Source: Pseudomonas entomophila (lineage in GTDB: Bacteria > Pseudomonadota > Gammaproteobacteria > Pseudomonadales > Pseudomonadaceae). From it: DNA of 64,000 nt. The stretch covers positions 4,400,501 through 4,464,500 of the forward strand of contig NZ_CP063832.1 of the NCBI RefSeq assembly GCF_023277925.1, written 5' to 3'. Positions within the stretch are counted from its first letter, which is position 1. The number at the start of each line of letters is the position of its first letter. Shown here in pieces: positions 38,401 to 45,563 of the stretch. The translations under genes and the position numbers were made by a program. Below the pieces are notes generated by a model. It saw only the letters and a program-made list of their open reading frames with translations. It was not told the origin of the DNA and ran no database searches.

Positions 38401-39719
38401 GCCAGCGCGGCGAAGCCGTCCTTGAAACGGGCCTCGCCGGCCGCACCGTTCACGCCGGCCTTGCCCTTGTAGTACTCGGAGAACATCTGGCTGACGTCCT
38501 TGACCTGGCCGCTGCCGTCGTCGATCACCAGCATGCCGGTCTTGCGGTCGGCCCAGGCGCTGCGCTTGAGCGTGCCGCTGTGGTCGGTGTCGAACAGCAC
38601 CGCATCGCTCAGGTCGGTCATGCGCACCCCTTCGCCGCCCAGGTCGAGCAGCAGTGGGTCGACGTAGGTGTTGCGGGTGGTCATGGCCGACAGGCCGTTG
38701 AGGGTTACCGCGTTGCGCAGGCTGAAATCGAAACTGCTGGTGCTTGGCTGGTCGAGGTAGAACTTCGACAGGTGGCTGTTGGGGCGGGCGTTCGGGTCCA
38801 GTTGCATTTCGCCAGGACGGATGCCGCCGGAGGTCAGGCTGGCCATCTGCGTGGAGGCGAAGTCGGTATTGCTGAGAATGCCGCCCAGGGCGAACACCTT
38901 GTGGGTCGCGGCGTTCTGCACATAGCCGTTGCTTACGTCCTGGCGTGCCTGGTCTTCGCCCTGGATGTGTTGCTGCGGCTTGGGCGAGGCGTCGATCTGG
39001 ATCTGGATCGACTGGTTGGTGGCGGGTTGGGTGGGCGTGCCTTCGCCGGCGCCGAACCATTGGAAGACTTTATAACGGTTATCGGCGACGTAGCGTTCCA
39101 GCTCCCTGGCGTACTTCCAGGTGGGTAGTATGTCCAACTCCGTGAAGCTGGACAGATATCGGTTGAGCCCTGCGGCATTCTGCATGACGGCGATGGTGAT
39201 GTTTTTCGCATACTCCGCGCCGTCGCCTGGAATTTGCACGAAATCGCGGCCCAGGCCGAATGCTTTAATGGGGAGTAGGTCAGCTATGGTACCGGCCCAG
39301 TTCCAGTCCTTGAGTTTCAGGCTGTGGACTGCCGATTGGACGTCAGCCTGAATAATCTGATTGACCTCGGGAAATCCGCGCTCTTTGATAATGTGTGCGG
39401 CTACATCAATAGCCAATTGATCGGATGCTTTTTGGAAGTCGGCATCTGTCAGTGGCCGGCCGTTGGTCGCGGCAGCAAAGGCCATGGAACCACGTACCAT
39501 CTCATTGAACATGGAACCATCATTGGAATTTATCTGACTCGCTGTTTTCAGCCAGTTGGCGGCGATTGTAAAGTCCTGCTTAAGTTGCAGGTCACTCGTG
39601 GCTTCCTTCTCCTGATCGACAATTGACTTCAGGTAGAGGTACATGGCGGGAAACTTGCCAGTATCTCTTAGGCGTTGTACTTCAGCCAACTGGCTCTCGG
39701 AAAGATTTATTGTGCTCAT
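32403..39719 (-). CDS. Giant RTX protein with embedded subtilisin-like (S8) domain, type I secreted
   Basis: A 2438-residue secreted calcium-binding protein. Layout: N-terminal helical domain 1-225; FrpC-like region with EF-hand loops 352-490 (DGNGDGVIDARD at 443-454); RTX nonapeptides 575-760; S8 protease domain about 945-1270 with His1007, oxyanion Asn1108 and Ser1191 (GTSFAAPIVSG); P-domain 1295-1411; second RTX block 1489-1525; IPD-rich linker with a 71-residue duplication 1780-1990; cadherin-like fold about 2020-2100; 34-residue repeats 2171-2340; C-terminal type I signal region ending PVLAANWR. The expected catalytic Asp aligns with Glu963. No signal peptide. Secretion through the adjacent hlyB-hlyD-tolC genes is inferred. 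The first 600 bases are lower in GC than the rest. No hlyC-type acyltransferase nearby. Confidence 0.9.
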   Translation of the reverse strand: MSTINLSESQLAEVQRLRDTGKFPAMYLYLKSIVDQEKEATSDLQLKQDFTIAANWLKTASQINSNDGSMFNEMVRGSMAFAAATNGRPLTDADFQKASDQLAIDVAAHIIKERGFPEVNQIIQADVQSAVHSLKLKDWNWAGTIADLLPIKAFGLGRDFVQIPGDGAEYAKNITIAVMQNAAGLNRYLSSFTELDILPTWKYARELERYVADNRYKVFQWFGAGEGTPTQPATNQSIQIQIDASPKPQQHIQGEDQARQDVSNGYVQNAATHKVFALGGILSNTDFASTQMASLTSGGIRPGEMQLDPNARPNSHLSKFYLDQPSTSSFDFSLRNAVTLNGLSAMTTRNTYVDPLLLDLGGEGVRMTDLSDAVLFDTDHSGTLKRSAWADRKTGMLVIDDGSGQVKDVSQMFSEYYKGKAGVNGAAGEARFKDGFAALASEDGNGDGVIDARDPIWNQLRVWVDASHDARVDGGELKTLAELGITRINVRAAGTPGETRDGSRVLARGSFTIGGASREALAVDFLGDPVSSTTTRQGDGIRVVSSSDGATTIAYSSTSNQGEQLDATTLRVNNLYGGSGNDQLTAAASGSWLVGGAGSNTYIGGAGDDVFVISASDNPQNIHGNGGRDTALIVGDQGVELNMAKAGLTIAQGGRGDDVIRSGGGAGVFIKGGEGNATLIGGAGNDVLVGGSGHNTLIGGSGKAVIYAGPNGDLIYASAGGSIIHAGGGNDVIHGGAADDVIEVGHGNAQIDGGGGTNLVTLHGKYSEYRITHTSNGYQVADNVTGRDGTVQLRNIQKLNFADISAVDLSNPNAMPVADVLRLDKDGQRFDRQRTHLIAAASLLANDLLLDSKGGLRIDNVGDATGGSVSLTAQGDVLFTPLAGYTGMMGFKYGIIDAQGNKSASVVDLGSGQTAPMRASVTLLDAGMPNDPLAAQQWYLSDTNVLPVWHDYTGKGVRIAMFEPGGEFATAPEIFDIQHPDLAANVDQAWLKTQRDKGMLPELASNHATMVAGVMVAGRNDQGGVGVAYDAKLSGFYLANKGDDLTGLGNMVNYDVANHSWGFQHDFAIGNLQNGAIDTASALAANARYAAHNGRGGLGTVIVTAGGNQRAHGGSAQGSLTNNNRFSIEVGAINAHGDLSTLQIGSTPFSNPGASLLVSAPGSNVLSTSRLVETERGSTFGNDYTSMQGTSFAAPIVSGVAALMLEANPNLGYRDVQQILALSARRVNDSATRWDDNGARNWNGGGMHTSHDYGFGEVDARAAVRLAESWMTRSTGADESVFSASSGALGKTLAGGASLSSSVQMDAGLNVEHVEIDLDASVGRLGDLTVTLVSPDGTRSILLDRTGKVPQGMAGASDADMGSTRSGAFKYSFMSTRDWGERSAGTWTLEVKDASNGQPVTLNNWALRLYGSKAGADDTYFYTDEYLKAVQGQASRGVLDDAGNGTAGGRNTLNAAAVSGDVQVNLATGVASIGGAALTLRNPNGVHNLISGDGNDTLVAGNADALLDGGRGNNSLTGGSGKDYFVVHRREGGQDTVHSFEAAKGEVIDLVGFTGKTFADLTLQQQGADVRVDLGNGQHILLSGQSLGNISAANFQFQDRFVAPANYVDSSRPTVDTGTVAGTVVLNGGGQGVSFSSGADGQLVAALAGKVYSHDSATSDRFVISHQLNASDYHNALRGFRHGIDKIDLSQVGVTRFEELSIVQKNRGTINGLSQIHGVELSTNVLRGAAQPVNLAYLDAIEVAQLDAGDFIFASAHLPVETGQPALPGIDLSLPDRVKPIEIPDRLTPIIERPDIKIPDVRVPDFSIPDHRIPDLNDLLNRGTDDWRKRFDDHPSVPTRPVEIPDIRPTPIEIPEVRIPDRPAVDLRPSTDIDSILEEARRRREQIMAESDRRMEEMRKRFDDHPSVPTRPVEIPDIRPTPIEIPEIKIPDRTELDLHPSTDSGSLYEESKRRFEERKRERIERDSVTLPDIKPTVIDHRDFEVKVPDIDTSSDFKRPKPADTTPATRPVASTAPAQAYQLIAAGQAWSAGSLGGLFGQALKDPAPVYQVSLADGSPLPAWMSFDPAQASLTGTPLAGLNAIYDIKVNAGSEASAVLHLMVQPTLLTVPTFDSVTLADDQYAVNLSNSFTKVTANGGRHLALLGNGTTATLLGKEDQQVFATGSGAEVTLGDGNNTVKGGVDKLVAGHGDNLVETTASFSNFTLGNGQNTVKGRIDKLVVGNGDNHIESSGSSAKITLGNGHNTVKGEVGNLQVGDGNNQIESSGSFAEITLGNGRNSVKGAVRKLVVGDGDNHIESSSSFADITLGKGHNDLVVTGSMSNVKVGEGRTEVAFKGNMSTLTFGKPVLPEQLWFQHQGDDLLISHIGSEQQVTLDDWYASSPARAGNIVAGNGQRLSDRDVEQLVQAMAAFAPPGAAATSFDAAQAQALQPVLAANWR
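32700..33209. repeat. Five tandem 34-residue units near the RTX C-terminus
   Basis: Units begin LGDGNN, LGNGQN, LGNGHN, LGNGRN and LGKGHN at residues 2171, 2205, 2239, 2273 and 2307. Each has an internal second GxGDN turn, so it looks like a beta-solenoid just before the secretion signal. At DNA level this is a 102-base tandem repeat, prone to copy-number change. Confidence 0.85.
33939..34235. repeat. Duplicated linker segment in the RTX gene
   Basis: Two copies (33939-34022 and 34152-34235) each encode the same 28 residues beginning KRFDDHPSVPTRPVEIPD, 71 residues apart in the protein. The interval is charged and predicted helical (EEARRRREQIMAE...), so the module is a stiff IPD strand plus helix. 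Confidence 0.9.
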
Positions 39720-39721
39720 GC

Positions 39722-40246
39722 TCAGTCCTTATGTATGAGGATGCGTTCTACGAAAACTCGGACGAACTCATCGATTTCCTTGAAGTTGGAAAATCTTTCA
39801 TCGTACTGATACATGATCAATACGCCGTTCTGCATTCGATGCGCTAGCCATGTATAGCCCCGCTTTCGAACAATTACCCTTGACTGGTCACTGCCGTTGA
39901 AAATGTAGTTATCTTCGTTGGCGATGTTGTATACATCGTAATCCCTATCGCTTCTGTGATAACGAGTACTGTCAATCAGTGCATTGAAATCGTACCGCTC
40001 GGTCACGTAGTAGAGCCGCACATCAATAATTTCCCCTTTCCATCCAGAACCCACCGCCTGCCCCTGTGGATAGCTCAGCTGGATAGGAATTATCAGCCCG
40101 CTGATATACGAGATCGTGCGGCATTGGTCATCTGGCAAGTTGAGGTGGTAGGTAAAATCGCTTCTGGAGTCGTGCAGTGCGCAAGAAAGACAGCTATTCA
40201 CCCACGCTATGGCTAAGGCGGGTATCAACCTATGAAAAAGCCTCAT
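39722..40246 (-). CDS. Small exported or lipid-anchored protein next to the RTX gene
   Basis: A 174-residue protein with an N-terminal signal (MRLFHRLIPALAIAWVNSCLSC); VNSC could serve as a lipobox (Cys19). The mature part has no motif I recognise; it is rich in Tyr, Asp and Arg (YYVTERYDFN, RYHRSDRDYDVYNIANED) and ends with an acidic-basic helix. AGAGGG precedes the ATG at 40246. The stop is 3 bases before the RTX ATG, so the two are tightly linked. Local GC is far below neighbours (a sampled 60-base line is about 38% GC). It could be a periplasmic immunity or chaperone protein for the RTX protein; this is a guess from position. Confidence 0.75.
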   Translation of the reverse strand: MRLFHRLIPALAIAWVNSCLSCALHDSRSDFTYHLNLPDDQCRTISYISGLIIPIQLSYPQGQAVGSGWKGEIIDVRLYYVTERYDFNALIDSTRYHRSDRDYDVYNIANEDNYIFNGSDQSRVIVRKRGYTWLAHRMQNGVLIMYQYDERFSNFKEIDEFVRVFVERILIHKD

Positions 40247-40476
40247 GTCGCGCCCTCTTTATAAAGCGTGCTATTCAAAATGGCATTGGCCTGGTTGGGT
40301 GGCGGGTTGCCAAGTTCTAAGCTGGTGATTTTGTGTGAAACGCGGTGTTCGTTTTCCAGTGCGCAAGTACAGCCAACATGTCGAAACAAGAAATTCGACA
40401 GCGTGGTTGATACAGGCTTCACCCACTTTATCTCTCGCGCTCGACCATCACCGCTCCCGCAAACTCTCTTGCGCAT
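40243..40476 (-). CDS. Possible small ORF between hlyD and the exported-protein gene
   Basis: A 77-codon open frame whose stop overlaps the next ATG as ATGA, a sign of coupling. Its first 10 codons overlap the hlyD 3' end. A GTG at codon 19 (MKPVSTTLSNFLFRH) would avoid the overlap. No recognisable domain; two cysteines in GCTCALE. Low GC like the following gene. It could be a true small gene or a remnant of a replaced one. Confidence 0.4.
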   Translation of the reverse strand: MRKRVCGSGDGRAREIKWVKPVSTTLSNFLFRHVGCTCALENEHRVSHKITSLELGNPPPNQANAILNSTLYKEGAT

Positions 40477-41863
40477 GCTGTTGCAACGGGCTCAGGAAGT
40501 AATCGATCACCGTCCGCTGATCGGTCTTGATCTCGGCGCTCACCGCCATGCCCGGCGTCAGCGCCACGGCCTGGCCGTTGACCTGCAGGTGATCGCTGGC
40601 CAGGCGGATGCGGCTGCTGTACACCAGCCCGCGGCGTTCGTCCTCGATGGCGTCGCGCGACACGCTCAGCACTTCGCCCTGCACCGTGCCGTAGCGGGTG
40701 TAGGTGAAGGTCTCGACCTTGACCGTCACGGCCTGGCCGACCTGGACGAAGCCGACGTCCTTGTTCTCCAGCAGTGCCTCGACCTCCACCGGCTGATCAC
40801 CGGGCACGATGACCATCAGTGCCTGGGCGGGGGTGACCACGCCACCAACCGTGTGCACCGCCAGCTGCTGCACGCTGCCGTCCACCGGGGCCAGCAGCTG
40901 GGTGCGGGCTTCCTGGTAGCGCGCCTTGGCCAGCTCCTGGCGCAGGCTGGCGACCTTCTGCCCGGCGGTCTGCTGCAGGTCGAGCAGGCTGCGCCGGGCC
41001 TGGGCCACCACGCCCTCGCGGCGGCGGCGGGCCTCTGACTGCGCGGCGGTCGACTGCAGCACGCTGGCTTGCTGCACCTGCAGCTGGCGCTCCAGGTCGA
41101 GGCGGGCCTGCTCCTTGTCGAGGTATTCGTGGCGCGCCACGTACTGCTGCTCCAGCAGGTTCTGGTAGTCCCGGGCCAGTTGCGTGGCGATCGGCAGGGT
41201 CTTGCGCAGGCTCGCCACCTGCACCTGGGCGGCCTGGATTTCGGCGCCGCGCTGCTGGATCTCGGCATCGACCTGGTCGAGGTTGTTGCGATATTCCTGG
41301 TACTGCCCCTGGAGCCAGCGTTCGGCATCCTGCACCTGCAGCGCGTCGGCATGCTCGATGTCGCCTTGCAGCCCCAGCGGTGGCTGGCCGCTGGCGATGG
41401 CCTGGAGCATCGCGCTGCTGCGCGCCACGTCGATGTGCGCGGCCAGCAGTTCGCTTTCGCTGCGACGCACATCGGCGTCTGCGGTGGTCGGGTCGAGCTC
41501 AAGCAGCAACTCGCCAGCCTTCACGCGCTGGCCATCGCTGACGTGGATGGCCTTGACCACCGCGGTCTCGCTGGGCTGGACCAGCTTGGTGCGCCCGCTC
41601 GGCACCACTTTGCCCGAGGCCACCGCGACCACGTCGACATGCCCCAGGCAGGCCCACAGCAGGGCCAGGGCGGCAAAGCCCATGATGCTCCAGACGAACA
41701 CCCGCGGCGCCGGATGCGGTGGACGTTCCTGCAAGGCCAGGGCGGCGGGCAGGAACTCGATTTCGTGGGCGGCGCGCTGGGGCGCATCGAGCGCCTTGCG
41801 CTGGCGCCAGGCGTGCTGCCAGGCCTCGCGGTAGCGCTGCCAGAGGCTGGAATAGGCGGACAT
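40448..41863 (-). CDS. Type I secretion membrane fusion protein (HlyD family)
   Basis: Periplasmic adaptor that joins the ABC exporter to the TolC channel. The 471-residue protein has a cytoplasmic N-terminus, one membrane helix at about residues 56-75 (FVWSIMGFAALALLWACLG), a split lipoyl domain (SGKVVPSGRTKLVQP and LLAPVDGSVQQLAVHTVGGVV), a long coiled-coil hairpin at about 150-330, and the HlyD C-terminal beta domain. The ATG at 41863 follows AAGGAGAG. The gap to hlyB is 31 bases, so they are co-transcribed. Confidence 0.95.
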   Translation of the reverse strand: MSAYSSLWQRYREAWQHAWRQRKALDAPQRAAHEIEFLPAALALQERPPHPAPRVFVWSIMGFAALALLWACLGHVDVVAVASGKVVPSGRTKLVQPSETAVVKAIHVSDGQRVKAGELLLELDPTTADADVRRSESELLAAHIDVARSSAMLQAIASGQPPLGLQGDIEHADALQVQDAERWLQGQYQEYRNNLDQVDAEIQQRGAEIQAAQVQVASLRKTLPIATQLARDYQNLLEQQYVARHEYLDKEQARLDLERQLQVQQASVLQSTAAQSEARRRREGVVAQARRSLLDLQQTAGQKVASLRQELAKARYQEARTQLLAPVDGSVQQLAVHTVGGVVTPAQALMVIVPGDQPVEVEALLENKDVGFVQVGQAVTVKVETFTYTRYGTVQGEVLSVSRDAIEDERRGLVYSSRIRLASDHLQVNGQAVALTPGMAVSAEIKTDQRTVIDYFLSPLQQHAQESLRER

Positions 41864-41894
41864 GGCCTCTCCTTGGTATGAGGTGGTGAGAGGA

Positions 41895-44021
41895 TCAGCC
41901 CTGTTGCAGGCGGTGCAGCCTGGCGTAGTGCCCGGCCTGGTGCGCGAGCAGTTCGGCGTGGCTGCCTTGTTCGACGATCTGGCCGCGGTCGACCACGACG
42001 ATGCGGTTGGCATCGCGCACGGCGGACAGGCGGTGGGCGATGATGATCACCGTGCGCCCCTGGCAGATCGACCGCATGTTCTGCTGGATGATGCGTTCGG
42101 ACTCGTAGTCCAGCGCGCTGGTGGCTTCGTCGAAGATCAGGATGCGCGGGTCGCCGATCAGCGCCCGGGCAATGGCGATGCGTTGGCGTTGCCCGCCCGA
42201 GAGCGAAGCGCCGTGCTCGCCCACCATCGTGTCGTAGCCTTCGGCGAGTTCGAGGATGAAGTCGTGGGCACCGGCCAGGCGCGCGGCCTGCATGACGGTT
42301 TCCAGCGGGGTGCCGGGGTCACTGAGGGCGATGTTCTCGCGGATGCTGCGGTTGAACAGCAGGTTGTCCTGCTGCACCACGCCGATCTGCCGGCGCAGCG
42401 AGGACGCATCGGCCAGGGCCAGGTCCATGCCGTCGACCAGCACCCGGCCGCGTTCGGGCACATACAGCCGCTGCAGCAGGCGGGTCAGGGTGCTCTTGCC
42501 GGAGCCGGAGCGGCCGACCACGCCGATCACTTCGCCCGGCTCGATGCGCAGGCTGACCCCGCGCAGGATCTCCGAGCCGTCGGCACGGTAGCGGAAATGC
42601 ACCTGGTCGAACTCGATGCCACCTTGCAATGGCGGCAGTGCGCTGCGGGCCGAGGACGACAGTTCCGTGCGGGTGTTGAGGATGTCGCCCAGGCGCTGCA
42701 CCGACACGCCGGTCTGCTGGAAACTGGTCCACAGCTGGGCCAGGCGCATGATCGGCTGGGCCACGCGCCCGGCCAGCATGTTGAAGGCAATCAGTTCGCC
42801 CACCGTGAGCTGGCCGTCGATCACCAGGCGCGCGCCGAGCCACAGGGTGGCGACGGTCACCAGCTTGCCGATCAGACCGACGCTTTCGTTGGCCAGGGTC
42901 GACAGGGTCTGGGTCTTGAAGCCCGCGGCGACATAGGCCGCCAGCTGGTTGTCCCAGCGCCGCAGGACCTGCGGCTCGACGGCCATCGACTTGAGGGTGT
43001 CGATGCCGTTGACCGTCTCGACCAGGAATGCCTGGTTCTCGGCGCCACGGTTGAAGCTGTCCTGCAGGCGCTGGCGCAGCACCGGTGTGATCAGCAGCGA
43101 AACCAGCGCGTAGAGCGGCAGCGAAGCCACCACCACCAAGGTCAGCCAGCCGCTGTAGTAGAACATCACGGCGATGAACACCACCGAGAACAGCACGTCC
43201 ATCACCAGGGTGATGGCGTTGCCGGTGAGGAAGTTGCGGATGTTCTCCAGCTCGCGTACCCGCGCCACCGAGTCACCGACTCGGCGCGCCTGGAAGTAGG
43301 CCAGCGGCAGGTGGATCAGGTGGTGGAACAGGCGTGAGCCCAGTTCGACGTCGATGCGGCTGGCGGTGTGGGCGAAGACGAAGCTGCGCAGGCCACTCAG
43401 GGCGGTTTCGAACAGCATGATGCCGAGCAGGCCGATGGCGATCACGTCCAGGGTGGTCAGGCCGTGGTGCACCAGGACCTTGTCCATCACCACCTGGAAG
43501 AACAGCGGTGTCAGCAGGGCGAAAATCTGCAGCACGAAGGACACCAGGGTCACCTCGCCGAGCAGCTTGCGGTGCTTGACGATGGCCGGGATGAACCAGG
43601 TGAAGTCGAAGCGCGAGGTTTCGCCGGCTACCGACGCTTCGCTGCGAACCAGCAGCAGCTCGCCGTTCCAGCGTTGCTCCAGGGCGGCCAGGTCGATGAC
43701 CTGGGGCCGTTCGGCGCGCGGATCCTGGATCAGCACCTTGCCTTGGTCCATGCGGGCGATGATGAAGAAGCCGCCGTTTCGGTCCGCGGCGATTGCCGGC
43801 AATGGTGTATGCGCCAGGCGCTGCGGGTGGGTATCGACGCGTTTGGCCTTGAGGCCGAGCTTGCGCGCAGCCAGCAGCAGTTGAGGGGTGGCGAAGGCTT
43901 GCTGGCCATCGGTGAATTCGTGGGCCAGCTGTTCGCCGGAAGCCGCCACGTTGTGGAAACGGGCCAGCATCAGCAGGCAGATCAGCCCGGTGTCCGGGGT
44001 GTCTGTTGGGTGTTCACTCAT
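41895..44021 (-). CDS. Type I secretion ABC exporter (HlyB-like, with C39-like domain)
   Basis: A 708-residue inner-membrane ABC transporter. Residues 1-135 form a C39 peptidase-like domain whose catalytic Cys position is Thr (DTGLICLLML), so it is a non-cleaving HlyB-type domain that binds unfolded RTX substrates. Six membrane helices follow at about 155-430, then the ATPase with Walker A GRSGSGKST, signature LSGGQRQR and Walker [13 protein letters not shown]. This fits export of the large RTX protein, which has no double-glycine leader. The divergence in the C39 part is visible directly. Confidence 0.95.
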   Translation of the reverse strand: MSEHPTDTPDTGLICLLMLARFHNVAASGEQLAHEFTDGQQAFATPQLLLAARKLGLKAKRVDTHPQRLAHTPLPAIAADRNGGFFIIARMDQGKVLIQDPRAERPQVIDLAALEQRWNGELLLVRSEASVAGETSRFDFTWFIPAIVKHRKLLGEVTLVSFVLQIFALLTPLFFQVVMDKVLVHHGLTTLDVIAIGLLGIMLFETALSGLRSFVFAHTASRIDVELGSRLFHHLIHLPLAYFQARRVGDSVARVRELENIRNFLTGNAITLVMDVLFSVVFIAVMFYYSGWLTLVVVASLPLYALVSLLITPVLRQRLQDSFNRGAENQAFLVETVNGIDTLKSMAVEPQVLRRWDNQLAAYVAAGFKTQTLSTLANESVGLIGKLVTVATLWLGARLVIDGQLTVGELIAFNMLAGRVAQPIMRLAQLWTSFQQTGVSVQRLGDILNTRTELSSSARSALPPLQGGIEFDQVHFRYRADGSEILRGVSLRIEPGEVIGVVGRSGSGKSTLTRLLQRLYVPERGRVLVDGMDLALADASSLRRQIGVVQQDNLLFNRSIRENIALSDPGTPLETVMQAARLAGAHDFILELAEGYDTMVGEHGASLSGGQRQRIAIARALIGDPRILIFDEATSALDYESERIIQQNMRSICQGRTVIIIAHRLSAVRDANRIVVVDRGQIVEQGSHAELLAHQAGHYARLHRLQQG

Positions 44022-44102
44022 AACGCGTCCATGCAGGCCGGGCGGCCTGGTAAAGCTACCTAATTTCAGTAGGTTAGCGTACTCGGTAAGAATTTGTAAT
44101 CA

Positions 44103-44118
44103 TTTTGCCATTATCGAA
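44103..44118. promoter_or_regulatory. Motif TTTTGCCATTATCGAA upstream of hlyB
   Basis: One base different from the copy at 45788-45803 upstream of tolC. AT-rich and in the tolC-hlyB gap. Possible shared regulator site; no known consensus assigned. Confidence 0.35.
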
Positions 44119-44141
44119 TGATTGATATTTCACTCGATTGT

Positions 44142-45563
44142 TTAACTGGCGGCAGACTGCCTGGCCCTGGCCTCGGGTGGCAGGAAGTCGCGGTCCGGGT
44201 CGTAGTCGCGGCTCAGGTAGTGGGAGAGGTCGAGCAGGTCCTGGGGGGCCAGGCTACCGGCAGCCTGCTTGAGCTTGAGCGAATCGATGATGTAGTCGTA
44301 GCGGGCGTCGTTGTACTCGCGTACGGCCCGGTACAGCTGGCGTTCGGCGTTGAGTACATCGGCGGTGTTGCGCGAGCCGATAGCCCGGCCCACCTGGTTG
44401 GCCTTGAGCGATGCCTGGCTGGAGCGAATGCTCTGCTGGCGTGCCTGCACCTGCTCCACGTCGGCATTGACCGCGCGGTGCAGGTTGCGGGTTTGCAGTA
44501 CCACTTCGCGGCGGCGGTCTTCGCGCTCGTCCTCGCTCTGGGCCAGGCGCTCGCGCGTTTCGCGGACCTGCGAGCTGGTCAGCCCGCCGGCATAGAGCGG
44601 GATGTTCAATTCAAGGCCCAGGGTGCCTTGGGCGATGTCGTCGCGGTAACCATTGCGCCCGAAATCGGTGGGGTTGCTGTAGCCGAAGCGATCGTTGTCG
44701 CCCTTGCGGTAGGACGCCACGGCATCGAGGGTCGGGGCGTGCCCGGCCTTGCGCTGGCGGTTGGCCTGTTCGGCGGCATCGACCGCGTGGCCGCTGGCCA
44801 GCAACGCGAGATTGCCTTGCACCGCCTGGTTGACCCAGGTGCTGGCGTTGTTGGGCATCGGCGGCTGGACCGGTAATTGATGGGCAATGCCGGCGATTTG
44901 CGCGTAGTCCTGGCGCGTGAGGCGCTGGAGCGCCTCGAAGGCGTCCTCGACTTTGCGTTGCGCCAGCTTGCGGTTGGCGCTGGCGTTGTCGAAGGCGGCC
45001 TGCGCATCGAGTACATCGGTGATGCTCGAGGCGCCATTGTGCAATCGCCCTTGGGCCTGCTCCTGCTGGCGTGCGAGCGCTTTCTCCTCGGCCTTCGAGG
45101 CGGCCAGCGCGTCGAGTGCACGCAGGGTGTCGAAATAGGCTTCGGCGGTTTGCAGGATCAGCGCCTGTTCCTTCGACGCCAGCTCCAGGCCTGCCTGGGC
45201 CGTGCCGGCCTCGGCGGCCTTGAGTGCGTACCAGCGATCCAGGCGCAGCAAGGGCTGGTTGAGGTTGGCCTGGTAGACCATGCCACTGCGGGTGCGGGTC
45301 AGGGCGGGCTCGTCACGCTGCAGGCGGGTGCTTTCGAAGGTGGCCCCGGCATTGAGGCTGGGCAGCAAGCCTGCCCGGGCTTGCGGCACCCGCTCACTCA
45401 GCGCCTGGTACTCGTGGCGGGCGGCGCTCAGGCGGGCGTCCTGCTCGACCGCATGGCGGTAGACATCCAGCAGTTCGGCGCGGTGGGGGTCGGCATGCAG
45501 TGCAGAGGAGCAGAACAGGCAGGTCAGTAGGGTGGCGCGGGCAAAGGCGGTACTGCGGGGCAT
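44142..45563 (-). CDS. Outer-membrane channel of type I secretion (TolC family)
   Basis: A 473-residue TolC-family outer-membrane efflux protein. The signal peptide is MPRSTAFARATLLTCLFCSSALHA; the mature protein has the twofold repeated OEP layout with long coiled coils (for example the RLHNGASSITDVLDAQAAFD and GRAIGSRNTADVLNAERQLY pair, equivalent loops of each half). The ATG at 45563 is chosen because it gives the signal peptide; the frame is open 57 codons upstream. It is the first gene of the secretion group, 120 bases before hlyB. Confidence 0.94.
   Translation of the reverse strand: MPRSTAFARATLLTCLFCSSALHADPHRAELLDVYRHAVEQDARLSAARHEYQALSERVPQARAGLLPSLNAGATFESTRLQRDEPALTRTRSGMVYQANLNQPLLRLDRWYALKAAEAGTAQAGLELASKEQALILQTAEAYFDTLRALDALAASKAEEKALARQQEQAQGRLHNGASSITDVLDAQAAFDNASANRKLAQRKVEDAFEALQRLTRQDYAQIAGIAHQLPVQPPMPNNASTWVNQAVQGNLALLASGHAVDAAEQANRQRKAGHAPTLDAVASYRKGDNDRFGYSNPTDFGRNGYRDDIAQGTLGLELNIPLYAGGLTSSQVRETRERLAQSEDEREDRRREVVLQTRNLHRAVNADVEQVQARQQSIRSSQASLKANQVGRAIGSRNTADVLNAERQLYRAVREYNDARYDYIIDSLKLKQAAGSLAPQDLLDLSHYLSRDYDPDRDFLPPEARARQSAAS

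Noticed and set aside
32403..39719. Interpretation of the RTX protein as a LapA-type adhesin
   Set aside because: It lacks the N-terminal retention module with a di-alanine cleavage site and the long tandem adhesive repeats, and no lapD/lapG genes are near.
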